Source: Oscillospiraceae bacterium (lineage in GTDB: Bacteria; Bacillota; Clostridia; Oscillospirales; CAG-272). From it: a stretch of DNA of 50,793 bases. The stretch lies in NCBI GenBank assembly GCA_015063855.1, contig SVTI01000003.1, forward strand, positions 1 through 50,793, given 5' to 3'. Position 1 is the first letter of the stretch. Each line of letters opens with the position of its first letter. The translations under genes and the position numbers were made by a program. This document shows, piece after piece, positions 18,745 to 28,886 of the stretch. The notes beneath the pieces are model-generated. The model searched no databases. It had not been told where the DNA came from and saw only the letters and a list, made by a program, of their open reading frames with translations.

Positions 18745-18765
18745 AAAAAATTAGTCTTGTTTTTT
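18731..18765. terminator. bidirectional terminator between convergent genes
   Basis: AAAAACAAGACT...AGTCTTGTTTTTT. Confidence 0.7.
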
Positions 18766-19719
18766 AATGTAATATATATTTTTATCATGCGGATTGCCGT
18801 GAAGAAATTCCGGACACTCATCAAATATCTTATTTAAGGTTTGTTCTGCTTCATTAAAGGATTTTTCTGAATTTATAAAAACGAGTGAGCTGTTGATAAC
18901 TGCAGTATCATAATGATTGATTTCAGGCATTATTCCCTTTTCTTCAACGTACTTATAATGCTTGTCTATATCTGAAAGGACTGTTTTCATATCTTCGACA
19001 AAAAAGTCGATTGCTTCGGGATTCGCATCTGCGAATTTCTTATTTACGCATATTACCTCTGCAGGTATATTATTGTCACTACCGTTGTAGCTTTTCCATT
19101 CTGCAGTGACGTCCATCGCAGATTTAAGCGTGCTATTGTCAGTTAAAATATCGGTAGTATAAGGCTCGTCTGACAGAATCAAAGCATTCGGGTTTTCTGT
19201 GATCACATCATCAAGCTCATTATACGAATAAATACTAATATTGTTATATGATATCCCTTCATTTTTCGCTAAAATATCAAAAACAGTTTTTGATATCATA
19301 TTATCGCTGCAAGTAATGACATCTTTGCCGTTAATATCGGAAAATACAAGCTCATCATTTTGATTTGAAAGAAGGGATATCTCTGCAAAATGTGTTATAC
19401 CGAGGATATAGCTTCCCTTTTCGCTCCTGTTATACAGATAATTAGCCATATCAATGGGAAGTACGGCAATATCGTAGTCACCGTTTACAATATCCATCAT
19501 GTTATCATCAGCATCTCCGGTAATAACAGTATAAATATTGTTAAGATCTTTGTTTATGCCGTCAAGGATCGAAACTCCTACACTTCCGGGATCGTCCGAG
19601 GATAAAATAAGAATCTCGTAGTTCTCCTTGATCGGTTGCTCTGTAGTTTTGTCTTCTTTTTTACAAGATATAAAAGTCAATATAATTACTAATGAAAGGA
19701 TCAAAGATATTTTCCGCAT
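18751..19719 (-). CDS. ABC transporter substrate-binding lipoprotein (NMT1/TauA-like)
   Basis: 322 aa; signal peptide with lipobox-like FISC, periplasmic-binding fold pattern (GDYDIAVLPIDMANYLYNR). Confidence 0.8.
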   Translation of the reverse strand: MRKISLILSLVIILTFISCKKEDKTTEQPIKENYEILILSSDDPGSVGVSILDGINKDLNNIYTVITGDADDNMMDIVNGDYDIAVLPIDMANYLYNRSEKGSYILGITHFAEISLLSNQNDELVFSDINGKDVITCSDNMISKTVFDILAKNEGISYNNISIYSYNELDDVITENPNALILSDEPYTTDILTDNSTLKSAMDVTAEWKSYNGSDNNIPAEVICVNKKFADANPEAIDFFVEDMKTVLSDIDKHYKYVEEKGIMPEINHYDTAVINSSLVFINSEKSFNEAEQTLNKIFDECPEFLHGNPHDKNIYYIKKQD

Positions 19720-19891
19720 AATACACCGCCAAAATATATTTATAACTTATTTTATAATAAAAATGAAAAAAAGTAAATAGAATATCGATTGTTTACAAAA
19801 TGTTATTTATTTTATATCTAAAATCGTGTATCATGAAATACGGTATATACAACATTACCATGTAGTATTGTACACCAGATAGGAGGAATTT

Positions 19892-20533
19892 ATGAATAAA
19901 AACAAATTATATACTGTCGGAGAAGAGATATTTAATTCTGTCAGCCACGGAGTTGGTGCCGCTATTTCTGTTGCTGCATGTGTACTTATGATAATTCGTG
20001 CTGCAATCGTTGCGGGTGCGATCGAAGTAGTCAGTGTTTCAATATTCGGAGCATGTCTTATACTGCTCTATATATCGTCAACGTTATATCATGCGCTTAC
20101 AAATGAAACAGCCAAAAAAGTATTTCGTATATTTGATCACTGCATGATCTTCATTTTAATCGCCGGAACCTATACTCCCTTTAATCTTGTAGCGCTCGGT
20201 GGTGGACTTGGTTGGACATTTTTTGGAATTTTATGGGGAACTACAATCCTTGGTGTAGTACTTAATGCTTTAAGTCTTAATAAATTCAAAAAGCTTTCTC
20301 TTGTATTATACGTAATAATGGGATGGTGCGCCATTTTTGCAATCAAGCCTATAGTTACATTTCTTGGAATCTGGGGCTCGATATTATTGCTTGGCGGCGG
20401 AATATTCTACACGGTCGGTATTCTCTTCTATTCAAAAAAAGATATAAGATATATGCACTCCGTATGGCATATTTTCGTAGTTCTCGGAAGCGTGTGCCAC
20501 ATATTATGCGTTCTTTTCTATATAATTAAATAA
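19892..20533 (+). CDS. hemolysin III / YqfA (PAQR-like) family membrane protein
   Basis: 213 aa; EEIFNSVSHGVGAAISV, SSTLYHAL, FDHCMIFILIAGTYTPF, HSVWHIFVVLGSVCH. Confidence 0.95.
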   Translation: MNKNKLYTVGEEIFNSVSHGVGAAISVAACVLMIIRAAIVAGAIEVVSVSIFGACLILLYISSTLYHALTNETAKKVFRIFDHCMIFILIAGTYTPFNLVALGGGLGWTFFGILWGTTILGVVLNALSLNKFKKLSLVLYVIMGWCAIFAIKPIVTFLGIWGSILLLGGGIFYTVGILFYSKKDIRYMHSVWHIFVVLGSVCHILCVLFYIIK

Positions 20534-20547
20534 CCTTATAAAATAAT

Positions 20548-20577
20548 GATTCCCCGGGGGTTATACCTCGGGGAATC
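20548..20577. terminator. bidirectional terminator
   Basis: GATTCCCCG...CGGGGAATC. Confidence 0.7.
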
Positions 20578-20583
20578 TTATTA

Positions 20584-23500
20584 TTACTTATTAAACTTAA
20601 ACGAGTAAATGCTTGAATTTTTCAATTCAAATGTAAGTGTTACGGGAACTCCCTGGAAGTCCGCAACATTACCATCCTTAAAGATAACATTGTAATCGGC
20701 GCTGTCTGCTGCAAACCAATCGCTGGTTATAGCATTACCGCTGAAATCGGAAAGAGTTACTCTCATTGCATCTGCGGTAGCACAGTTTATAGCAAGAGAG
20801 TTGCCTTCAAAGGTGAAGGGCTTGGTAACCATTGTACTTCCTTGTGCGGTACCGAGAACTGCTCTGAAGCCGTCAAGACGCATTGTATAGCGGTAAAGAA
20901 CCGAGCAATCCTTGGAAGAGCTGTGTTCTGCCATATAGAGCGACAATTCATTCTCACCGGTCTGGATCATACCAACTGCAGGATAACAGTCACCGTGACC
21001 GTATACCTCGGGAAGATTGGGAGAAATAAATGCATTACCGTATCTCTTCCAGTTTACAAGATCTCGGCTGCACATAAGAAGTGCTTCTGTAGAAACAGGA
21101 TCAAGTGTAAACTTGGTAGGAAGACCTACATAGAGATCCTCAGAACGGAAGTAAGGAGTAATACAGTTGGTATACATCTGATAATCAATGTTGTCAGAAT
21201 AGCTGATCGGAACAGGAATGCTCCAATTGATGCAGTCATCACTCTCGGAATATCTGATATCACGAGAAATCTTAGTGGGGTTATTTGCAACATAATCCTT
21301 ATCGAGATTATAGTTACTTCCCTCATGGAAGCCACGAACAAAAGCAACATACTTGCCTCTGTTTTCATCCCAATACATGGTATTAAGTGTATCGAAATAA
21401 CAACCCTCGGTTTCGGTAGGAGTACTCATCATCTTTCTTTCGTAGCTACCGAAAGCAAAGTAGTTACCGTCACCTTCTCTTGAAAGCTCAAGGAAGAGAC
21501 CGTCGCCCCATTGACCGTAAACACCCTTCCAACGCTCGTTCTCGGGGCAGTCGGGATTGGTATCATAGAATACAAAGAGGTTATCGGGACGGCAAACCTC
21601 GTCTGTTACTATATTAGAAGCTCCACCCTGGGAGGTATTGGTATAAAGATTAGGACGAGACCAGTTGATACCGTCATCACTCTCGATATAGCAGATACGG
21701 CGTGTGTAGCCGCTATTGGAGGTTGCCTTGTAATACATTCTGTAGCTGCCGTCGGGAAGCTGAGAAATGTTGTGGTATACGGTATTGTAGGATTCATAAT
21801 CCTTATTGAAGGTAAACACTGCCTCCTTCTTTACAAGAGAGCCGAAGCCGTATACAGCATCGCTCGAGGAGGTATCGATCATATAGTTATCGATGAATAG
21901 CTGACGGCTGTCACCGATATCAATAGCATCAATATACTGCTCCTCTACCTTAACATTGTAATAATTGTAGCTTTCATCGGTATACTGAACTACAAAGGTA
22001 TATGTACCGGGAGCAAGAGTTACTCTTACGTATCCGTCAACAACTTCGGAGTTCTTAATGGTTACACAGTCGGCTGCGGCTTTGATCTCTGCGGAGGTTG
22101 AATAATTACCGCTTGCGTATCTGATAACCTGAAGATCGTTAAGATTACCGATTACAACAGTATTCTTGAGCTGCTGGAAGGAAGGTACCTTCTTTGCAAC
22201 GTCATACTTATACATTACAACATATCCGTTGTTATACTGAATACCGATTGTGACAGTACCGTTTTCACGGTACTGGATCATGTATTCGCTTTTACCCTTA
22301 AGATCTGCCTTGCCGGAGAAGGAACGCTGTCCTGCAGCTCTCTTGATCTCACCGGGGGTGGCAAATTCACCGTATGCGGTTCTGATAACCTTAACATCCT
22401 CAAGGTTAGAGAGATGTACCTGAAGGCCCTTGTTTTGGAATGCGGGCTCTACAACGGTTAAATCGATCTGAGTAATGATGTTTTCTCTGGTTGTATCGTT
22501 AAACCTGATACATACACTGTGTCTGCCGGGATTAGTTACGATATAGGAATAGTCATGTGCTCCTGCGATCTTGGTCTCGGTAACACGAACTATCTTGTTC
22601 TGATTGATCTCGGTGTAGGTATTATAGTCACCTTCAGCAATAAAGAAATCTCTGACACCGTAGAGGTTATGAACAGTTACCGTAACACCGTCGGAGGTAA
22701 TGTAAGGAATCATAACCGAAATATCTATAGTAGATATATATTCCTTACCATCCTTCGTTTTCATCCAGAAGGTATATACACCGCCATCGGTCATTTCTCT
22801 TGAGAAAATGCCGTTAACGGTACTGTTTGCTATTATCGAAGAATTAAGTGTTACACAACCGGGTGCGTTCTTTATATCGGATGAGGTTGTATAAACACCG
22901 TTAACGTATCTTATTGCAGAAATATTATCTGCTAAGGTTATAAATACGTCATAACCGCCTTCTGCATATACGTAAGGTACTGCAAGCGCAGGAATTATCT
23001 TTTCTTCATAGTAATCACAGAACCCACAGTCCTTTCTCATCAGACCGTTTTCAGTATCGGTAGCCTCTGTTACAGTATACCAGTCGCTCATTACATGACC
23101 ACCGGTTTCGTATATCTCCTGTGACAGAACTGTGTTACATCTTGTACAGTAGGTTGTAAGAGAACCGTTTGATACACATGTTGCCTCTACCAATACAGGC
23201 TCGCCTGCGTTATGTCCGAGGGCAGGAATTGACTTTGTTTCTGTAGCTATACAATCCTGACATTTTCTCTTTGCTACGCCTTCGGTGGTACAAGTAGGCT
23301 CGGTTACTGTATACCACTCACCATAAATATGGGGCACACCGGAGTGGTTGAGAACGATACCGTAGGAATTGGAATATATGCCGGGTGTGCTGGTTCCTGA
23401 AACGCCGTCAGAAGTTTTTTCACATACAGTGATAAATCTGCCCCATGTATTGGGCTGACCGTTAGCCATTTCGTATCTGTCCATATACATTATAGAAGCA

Positions 23501-24165
23501 CGGGAAACGGTACCCTGAGTTGCAAGAGTAGTCGCAGAAACATTTTTTGCACCTGCGGCGCTGAGATCGGCAACAATTATATTCCAAGGAATCTTAACTT
23601 CAAAACGCCAGCCTTTTTCGGTGATTGCACCTGCAGTAGTGCAGCTTGTAGTGATATCACCCTCGTTTGCTCTTGAACGATATACGTGCACAGAACCATC
23701 AGCATATATTCCGATATTATACCAAGGTGTGTATTTAGCTGAATTGCCGAAAGCACTCTGTGCATCAAGCATAAGATTCATTACGTCTCCGTTAAAGCCG
23801 TAATTTCTTGTATTACCATCATTGTCGATATTATCGTAACCTGTAGATGCTACAAAGCTGTTCTTTTCGTTACAATCGGTAATATCAGCTGCAAAGTATA
23901 ATCCGTTTGTATCATATGCAAAAAATACTTCAGCTGAAGACGTGCATGGATTTGTTGCCCAAAAATGACCTACAGTTGCATCATTAACGTATGCAGGCTG
24001 AGACCATTTACCGCTTGTTTCGATTGATCCGTCGATTACGGGACTGCTTTTAGGCATAGTAACCGCAGGATTTTGAACAGTACCGTCAGCATAACCGAAC
24101 ACGTTAAACGGTACTATCATAAGTATACACAAAAGAAATGCGATAATTCGTGTGATCCTTTTCAT
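20584..24165 (-). CDS. secreted multidomain protein: CBM9-like N-terminus, Cys-pair repeats, four beta repeats, GH32/43-like beta-propeller C-terminus (copy 1)
   Basis: 1193 aa; signal peptide; SAEVFFAYDTNGLYFAADITD; C-terminal RQLFIDNYMI...YRMYYKA...CYIESDDGINWSRP; paralogue of 39285-42830. Confidence 0.75.
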   Translation of the reverse strand: MKRITRIIAFLLCILMIVPFNVFGYADGTVQNPAVTMPKSSPVIDGSIETSGKWSQPAYVNDATVGHFWATNPCTSSAEVFFAYDTNGLYFAADITDCNEKNSFVASTGYDNIDNDGNTRNYGFNGDVMNLMLDAQSAFGNSAKYTPWYNIGIYADGSVHVYRSRANEGDITTSCTTAGAITEKGWRFEVKIPWNIIVADLSAAGAKNVSATTLATQGTVSRASIMYMDRYEMANGQPNTWGRFITVCEKTSDGVSGTSTPGIYSNSYGIVLNHSGVPHIYGEWYTVTEPTCTTEGVAKRKCQDCIATETKSIPALGHNAGEPVLVEATCVSNGSLTTYCTRCNTVLSQEIYETGGHVMSDWYTVTEATDTENGLMRKDCGFCDYYEEKIIPALAVPYVYAEGGYDVFITLADNISAIRYVNGVYTTSSDIKNAPGCVTLNSSIIANSTVNGIFSREMTDGGVYTFWMKTKDGKEYISTIDISVMIPYITSDGVTVTVHNLYGVRDFFIAEGDYNTYTEINQNKIVRVTETKIAGAHDYSYIVTNPGRHSVCIRFNDTTRENIITQIDLTVVEPAFQNKGLQVHLSNLEDVKVIRTAYGEFATPGEIKRAAGQRSFSGKADLKGKSEYMIQYRENGTVTIGIQYNNGYVVMYKYDVAKKVPSFQQLKNTVVIGNLNDLQVIRYASGNYSTSAEIKAAADCVTIKNSEVVDGYVRVTLAPGTYTFVVQYTDESYNYYNVKVEEQYIDAIDIGDSRQLFIDNYMIDTSSSDAVYGFGSLVKKEAVFTFNKDYESYNTVYHNISQLPDGSYRMYYKATSNSGYTRRICYIESDDGINWSRPNLYTNTSQGGASNIVTDEVCRPDNLFVFYDTNPDCPENERWKGVYGQWGDGLFLELSREGDGNYFAFGSYERKMMSTPTETEGCYFDTLNTMYWDENRGKYVAFVRGFHEGSNYNLDKDYVANNPTKISRDIRYSESDDCINWSIPVPISYSDNIDYQMYTNCITPYFRSEDLYVGLPTKFTLDPVSTEALLMCSRDLVNWKRYGNAFISPNLPEVYGHGDCYPAVGMIQTGENELSLYMAEHSSSKDCSVLYRYTMRLDGFRAVLGTAQGSTMVTKPFTFEGNSLAINCATADAMRVTLSDFSGNAITSDWFAADSADYNVIFKDGNVADFQGVPVTLTFELKNSSIYSFKFNK

Positions 24166-24259
24166 GATCCGCTCCTTAAAAAAATAGTAATTTACCTCGC
24201 TTCATAGTCAATTTTATTACAAATGAAGTTAAAAGTCAAGGTATTTTGTTATTTTTGTC

Positions 24260-24293
24260 AAAAAAGCTCTGCCTATTACAGCAGAGCTTTTTT
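24260..24293 (-). terminator. rho-independent terminator
   Basis: AAAAAAGCTCTGC...GCAGAGCTTTTTT. Confidence 0.8.
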
Positions 24294-24296
24294 GGT

Positions 24297-26369
24297 TTAT
24301 ATAAAATATGTAGGTAATTCATCCTCAACAGCTCTTCTTGTGAGGTTGATTTTCCATTTAAGATGTTCGGGATCGCACATATATTCCATACTGGGCTCAT
24401 AACCGAGACGTGAATCAAATTCAGTTAAAGCTATGGTTTCCTCGGCATTTGCTATATCACGCTTGCCGATTTCTATCATTTCGGCAACTATCTTATTTCT
24501 TTCTTCACCCTTGGAATCAAGTAATACTTCCTTGCGTTTTTTCCATTCCTTAACGTTAACGGTAGTCTTAGCCGCATTACTGATAAAACGGCACATATTA
24601 AGGAGAAGCTGAGCCTCGTGTCTCTTTCTTTCGGGGATCATGGGAATTATCTTTTCAAGGATATCTCCGCCTTCATCGTAAAGCTCTGCGGTTTTTGTAT
24701 GACATTTGATCTCATAATTGATCTTATCCCAGAGATAAGGTTCAGAAAGATCGTATTTGTATACGGGATTGCAGATCTCGTTGCCGCCGTGAGGAGCATA
24801 AGGTACTGAGGGGAATACCGCATCAACATCCTTATAAAGTATCAAGGGATAAGAAGGCCCGATACGGAAGGGTCCGTACTGGTCTTCGTTGGTAGAAATA
24901 AGATATCTTATACCCTCACTAAAGCATTCGTAAGCTTTAAGCACATCATCGGCAGTTTCCTCGCTGAAGTCACGAACGGCAAGACGACGAAGCATTACGT
25001 TAAGATCGGGAGTAGGTTTATAGAACGCCCATTTCGCGAGATCGGAAATAAACGAAGGATAGAAGCCGTAATGGTGGCTGTCCATTGTACCGCAAAGACC
25101 GTAGTTCTCATGCATTTCACGCATGTTTTCATATCTTCTCATCCACTGATAGGGCGCAGGCTCGTAAGGAATGGTACCAACATCCCAGGTAAGACCGCCG
25201 GTATTGGTCATAGCGTAAAGGCGGATACCTCTTTCCTTTGCAAGCTTTGCTTCGCTCGTAAAGTACTTACCGGGACCTTCAAAGAAGAGAGTATAGTCAA
25301 CGGTACGGTTGGCTATTCCGTCTCGTACAACGTCTTCAAACATCTCAAACGTAACGAGAAGCGAAATGTCGGTAGGTATATTACGAAGAAGCTCAAGTCT
25401 GTATTTCTCTTCAACGTATCCCCAGTTATAAGTCCAGAATACAATATCTGCATCCGGCTTTTTATTGCGGATGATTCGCTTGATCATATTGATCCACAAG
25501 GGGAAATCATAGCAGGGCCACCAACCGGGGCTGGGCTTACCCTTGACGATCGGCTCACCGTTTCCGTCAAGATTATCAAGTCTTAGAATACCTGTAGTAT
25601 GAGGGTCTTTACTGGGGAATTCGCAGGATTCACCTACAAAGATTATACCCTTGAAATAGGGGCATCTTTCAAAAAGTCTGCCATAGAGATTTTCATAAAA
25701 TTCCTCTGCTTCAGGACCTTCGGGGTAAACACGGCTCTTCATATAACTGTATGCATATACATCAACTCCCCACTGCGCCGCACGGTAACAAAGATCGTTG
25801 AAGTCGAGATAACCGTGAGGAGTTACGTCAATATCCTCAACAAATATAAGTAAAGCGTTGATACCTGCATGGGCAATAGATCTGATATGTTCCTCGGGAA
25901 ATTTATCAAGTCCGTAGCCGGAATGGATCATTCTCGGACTGTAAAGAGGAGTACGTATCTCGTCTGCTATATCAAGATAGGGAGCCTCGTTGAGATTCAT
26001 CAGATCCTCGAGATAATAACCTGCCTGTGCAGCTGCTCTGGTATCATGACCGCAAAGAGTTACACGATTTTCGGTTACGGTAAACTTATAAGAATTTTCA
26101 GGAAGTGTTTTGTCAACTTTGTAAGCAATGGTCTTTCCTATAACCTCATCCTCATAAGCAACATGGAGGGATACGTCCATGGAAACAAAGAAATAATCCT
26201 CAAGGTCACGGCATGCCTTCATAAGAACGTCATCATACTCACGGGGTATGGTGATGATCCATTCGAGGTCGATCTCAACCTGATTTTCTTTCTTTAAAAT
26301 GTTTTTGTCGCGACGGTGAGGACGGTGTACCTCCATCATACGCTCTCTGAATTGATAATTTCTTTCCAT
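24297..26369 (-). CDS. cytoplasmic glycoside hydrolase-like protein (hexosaminidase/alpha-glucuronidase-like N-domain plus TIM barrel)
   Basis: 690 aa, no signal peptide; beta-alpha N-domain (VTLCGHDTRAAAQAGYYLEDLM) followed by TIM-barrel-like segments (FKGIIFVGESCEF, DADIVFWTYNWGY). Confidence 0.6.
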   Translation of the reverse strand: MERNYQFRERMMEVHRPHRRDKNILKKENQVEIDLEWIITIPREYDDVLMKACRDLEDYFFVSMDVSLHVAYEDEVIGKTIAYKVDKTLPENSYKFTVTENRVTLCGHDTRAAAQAGYYLEDLMNLNEAPYLDIADEIRTPLYSPRMIHSGYGLDKFPEEHIRSIAHAGINALLIFVEDIDVTPHGYLDFNDLCYRAAQWGVDVYAYSYMKSRVYPEGPEAEEFYENLYGRLFERCPYFKGIIFVGESCEFPSKDPHTTGILRLDNLDGNGEPIVKGKPSPGWWPCYDFPLWINMIKRIIRNKKPDADIVFWTYNWGYVEEKYRLELLRNIPTDISLLVTFEMFEDVVRDGIANRTVDYTLFFEGPGKYFTSEAKLAKERGIRLYAMTNTGGLTWDVGTIPYEPAPYQWMRRYENMREMHENYGLCGTMDSHHYGFYPSFISDLAKWAFYKPTPDLNVMLRRLAVRDFSEETADDVLKAYECFSEGIRYLISTNEDQYGPFRIGPSYPLILYKDVDAVFPSVPYAPHGGNEICNPVYKYDLSEPYLWDKINYEIKCHTKTAELYDEGGDILEKIIPMIPERKRHEAQLLLNMCRFISNAAKTTVNVKEWKKRKEVLLDSKGEERNKIVAEMIEIGKRDIANAEETIALTEFDSRLGYEPSMEYMCDPEHLKWKINLTRRAVEDELPTYFI

Positions 26370-26450
26370 AGTTAAATAAAATTACCTTTCCTTATTGAAT
26401 ATTTTTTTCTTTTGTGATAAAATCTATTATTGTTATTATATAATTAAAAT

Positions 26451-27416
26451 TTGGGAATGTCAATAATGAACTCTAAGAATAATATAACTTTATCACCATT
26501 ACCGCAAACAAGTCGAATGAAAACTTTTCGCGCAAATTTTCTTTTGCTGATAACAGCGATTATATGGGGCTCAGCATTCGTTGCCCAAGATAATGCAGGA
26601 GAGGTACTCGGAGCTTTCTCTATCAATTTCTCTCGTTATCTTGTCGGCGGCATCGTACTGATACCATTGTTCCTCTATATAAATTTTAAAGAAGGAAACA
26701 ATAACCCTAAAAAGAAAAAAGGAAAACTCCGTACATCATTTATCGGTGGTATATTCTGCGGGTGTGCTCTCTTTGTCGCCTCGGCTCTTCAGCAATTCGG
26801 CATCAACGCAGGTGCTGACCCGGGTAAAGCGGGTTTTATTACCGTAATGTATATTGTCATAGTTCCGCTTTTCGGCTTGTTTCTTAAAAAGAAGGTTGGT
26901 TTATTCTGTTGGATAGCGGTCGCAATAGCACCGTTCGGACTTTATTTTCTTTGTATGGATGGGTTTGTAATGCCGGCTGCCTCCGACTTGATACTTTTAG
27001 CCTGTGCAGTTGTTTTTTCTGTACACATACTCGTTATCGACAAGTTTTCTCCGAATGCCAATGGTGTTCTTATGTCATCCATACAGTTTTTGACTGTTGC
27101 TGTTCTTTCTTTTATATGTATGATTGTTTTTGAGCAAGAATATATTCCGGAAATACCCAAAGCATCAAAGGATATCGCTTATCTCGGTATTATGTCAAGC
27201 GGTGTTGCCTATACGCTTCAAATAATCGGACAAAAAAATACATCCCCTACAGTAGCGAGCCTTATAATGAGCCTTGAATCAGTATTTGCTATGGTATTTG
27301 GAGCCCTTGTAGTTATGGAAATGCCTTCGGGAAGAAAGATATTAGGCGCAACGATTATTTTCGCGGCTGTCATACTCGCACAGCTTCCCTCACCTCAAAT
27401 TAAAAGGAGTAAGTAA
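26451..27416 (+). CDS. DMT family (EamA) transporter
   Basis: 321 aa; about 10 TM segments, AIIWGSAFVAQ and SGVAYTLQIIGQKNTSPTVASLIMSLESVFA. Confidence 0.93.
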   Translation: MGMSIMNSKNNITLSPLPQTSRMKTFRANFLLLITAIIWGSAFVAQDNAGEVLGAFSINFSRYLVGGIVLIPLFLYINFKEGNNNPKKKKGKLRTSFIGGIFCGCALFVASALQQFGINAGADPGKAGFITVMYIVIVPLFGLFLKKKVGLFCWIAVAIAPFGLYFLCMDGFVMPAASDLILLACAVVFSVHILVIDKFSPNANGVLMSSIQFLTVAVLSFICMIVFEQEYIPEIPKASKDIAYLGIMSSGVAYTLQIIGQKNTSPTVASLIMSLESVFAMVFGALVVMEMPSGRKILGATIIFAAVILAQLPSPQIKRSK

Positions 27417-27418
27417 CA

Positions 27419-28318
27419 ATGGAAATATTATATTGGTTTGAATCTATAAGAAATCCCTTGCTCGACGCATTTTTTTCTTCAGTTACGTGGCTCGGACATG
27501 AGCTTATACCCATAGCACTTATTTGTATACTTTATTGGTGTGTAAATAAATCTACAGCTTATAAAATCGGCTTTTCGTTTTTTGTTTCTGGTCTTGCAAC
27601 TCAGGCGCTTAAAGTCACCTTCAGAATTTCCCGTCCATGGAAACTCGATCCCGATTTCAAGCCTGTAGAAAACGCAGTAAATGAAGCTACGAGCTATTCC
27701 TTTCCAAGCGGTCATACGCAATCTGCAACTTCGGTTTATTCATCTCTTGCCCTTTGTATAAAAAAGTTTTGGTTGAGAATAATACTTGTTATTGCATTTT
27801 TGCTTGTAGGAATTTCAAGAATGTACCTCGGTGTTCATACATTGAATGATGTACTTACCGCCCTTGTGCTTTCTCTTATTGTTACACTCATAGTTTTCAG
27901 GATATTCGATAAGATCGGTGATAATAAAAAATTCGATATTTATATTTCATTAGTATTTTTTATCCTTTCAGCAGCACTTATAATTTATTCCTTTCTACTT
28001 TCATCGAAGGGTATTATATCTGCAGACTCTCTTGAGGACTGTGTTAAATCGGGAGGAGCCGGAATTGCTTTTTCAATAGGATATTATATTGAAAGAAAGT
28101 ATATAAATTTTGATGTCAGAACCAAAGCATTCCTGTTTCAGATTGTTAAGGTCGTTCTTGGTTTAGGGGTTGCACTCGGTTTAAAGAGCGGTTTAAAGCT
28201 TCTTATCGGCGACTCTGCACTCGCCAACGGAATACGTTACTTCATACTTGTATTCTTTATAGTTGTTATTTATCCGTTAATTATTAAAGCATTTTCCAAT
28301 ACAAATGACGAAAAATAA
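27419..28318 (+). CDS. PAP2-family phosphatase membrane protein
   Basis: 299 aa; KVTFRISRPW...SYSFPSGHTQSAT...GISRMYLGVHTLNDVL phosphatase motifs. Confidence 0.93.
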   Translation: MEILYWFESIRNPLLDAFFSSVTWLGHELIPIALICILYWCVNKSTAYKIGFSFFVSGLATQALKVTFRISRPWKLDPDFKPVENAVNEATSYSFPSGHTQSATSVYSSLALCIKKFWLRIILVIAFLLVGISRMYLGVHTLNDVLTALVLSLIVTLIVFRIFDKIGDNKKFDIYISLVFFILSAALIIYSFLLSSKGIISADSLEDCVKSGGAGIAFSIGYYIERKYINFDVRTKAFLFQIVKVVLGLGVALGLKSGLKLLIGDSALANGIRYFILVFFIVVIYPLIIKAFSNTNDEK

Positions 28319-28394
28319 TTATCTTTTATTTAAAATAACTATTGCAAATCTGAAAGCTTTGTGATATACTACTATGGTACAACGAGATATTAAA

Positions 28395-28674
28395 TAAGGC
28401 CATACCGGCCGGGGAGCTAGCGGTGCCCTGCACCTGCAATCCGCTATAGCAGGGGTGGTTTCCCTTTTTGAGGGCTGGAGATGTTTGGTTAGCCCCGTAT
28501 CTTGGATGTTGAGGAATGGGTCTCGTGCAATCACTCGCTGTGAACCATGTCAGGCGGGGAACCGAGCAGCATTAAGCGGTCTGAAGTGATGTGCCGCGAG
28601 GTCGCCTGTTCTGAGTTCAAGTTACGGCAAGCACTTATGGCTTCATGTTCGATTTGAGGGTGTATGGTCTTATT
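28395..28674 (+). ncRNA. ffs: signal recognition particle RNA (large bacterial type)
   Basis: Conserved ggggagctagcggtgccctgcacctgcaatccgctatagcaggg and gtgaaccatgtcaggcggggaaccgagcagcattaag; terminal pairing aaggccatac/gtatggtctt; upstream of dnaX. Confidence 0.93.
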
Positions 28675-28886
28675 TTGTATCTCGTTGTATTGTTTTCGGC
28701 AGCTTTAAAAAACGTACTCGAAGGCTGACAGCAGCTATTTTTGCGCCATACTTCACATCGAAAACTTGAAATAGCTCCACTATTCCTGCGTTTTCTCCGT
28801 TCGTCTGACACAAAACTTATCAAGCCGTCATATCTCCGATTAGTTTTTTGAGATGCCTTTTAATTAATTTAGTTTGGGAGGATCGT

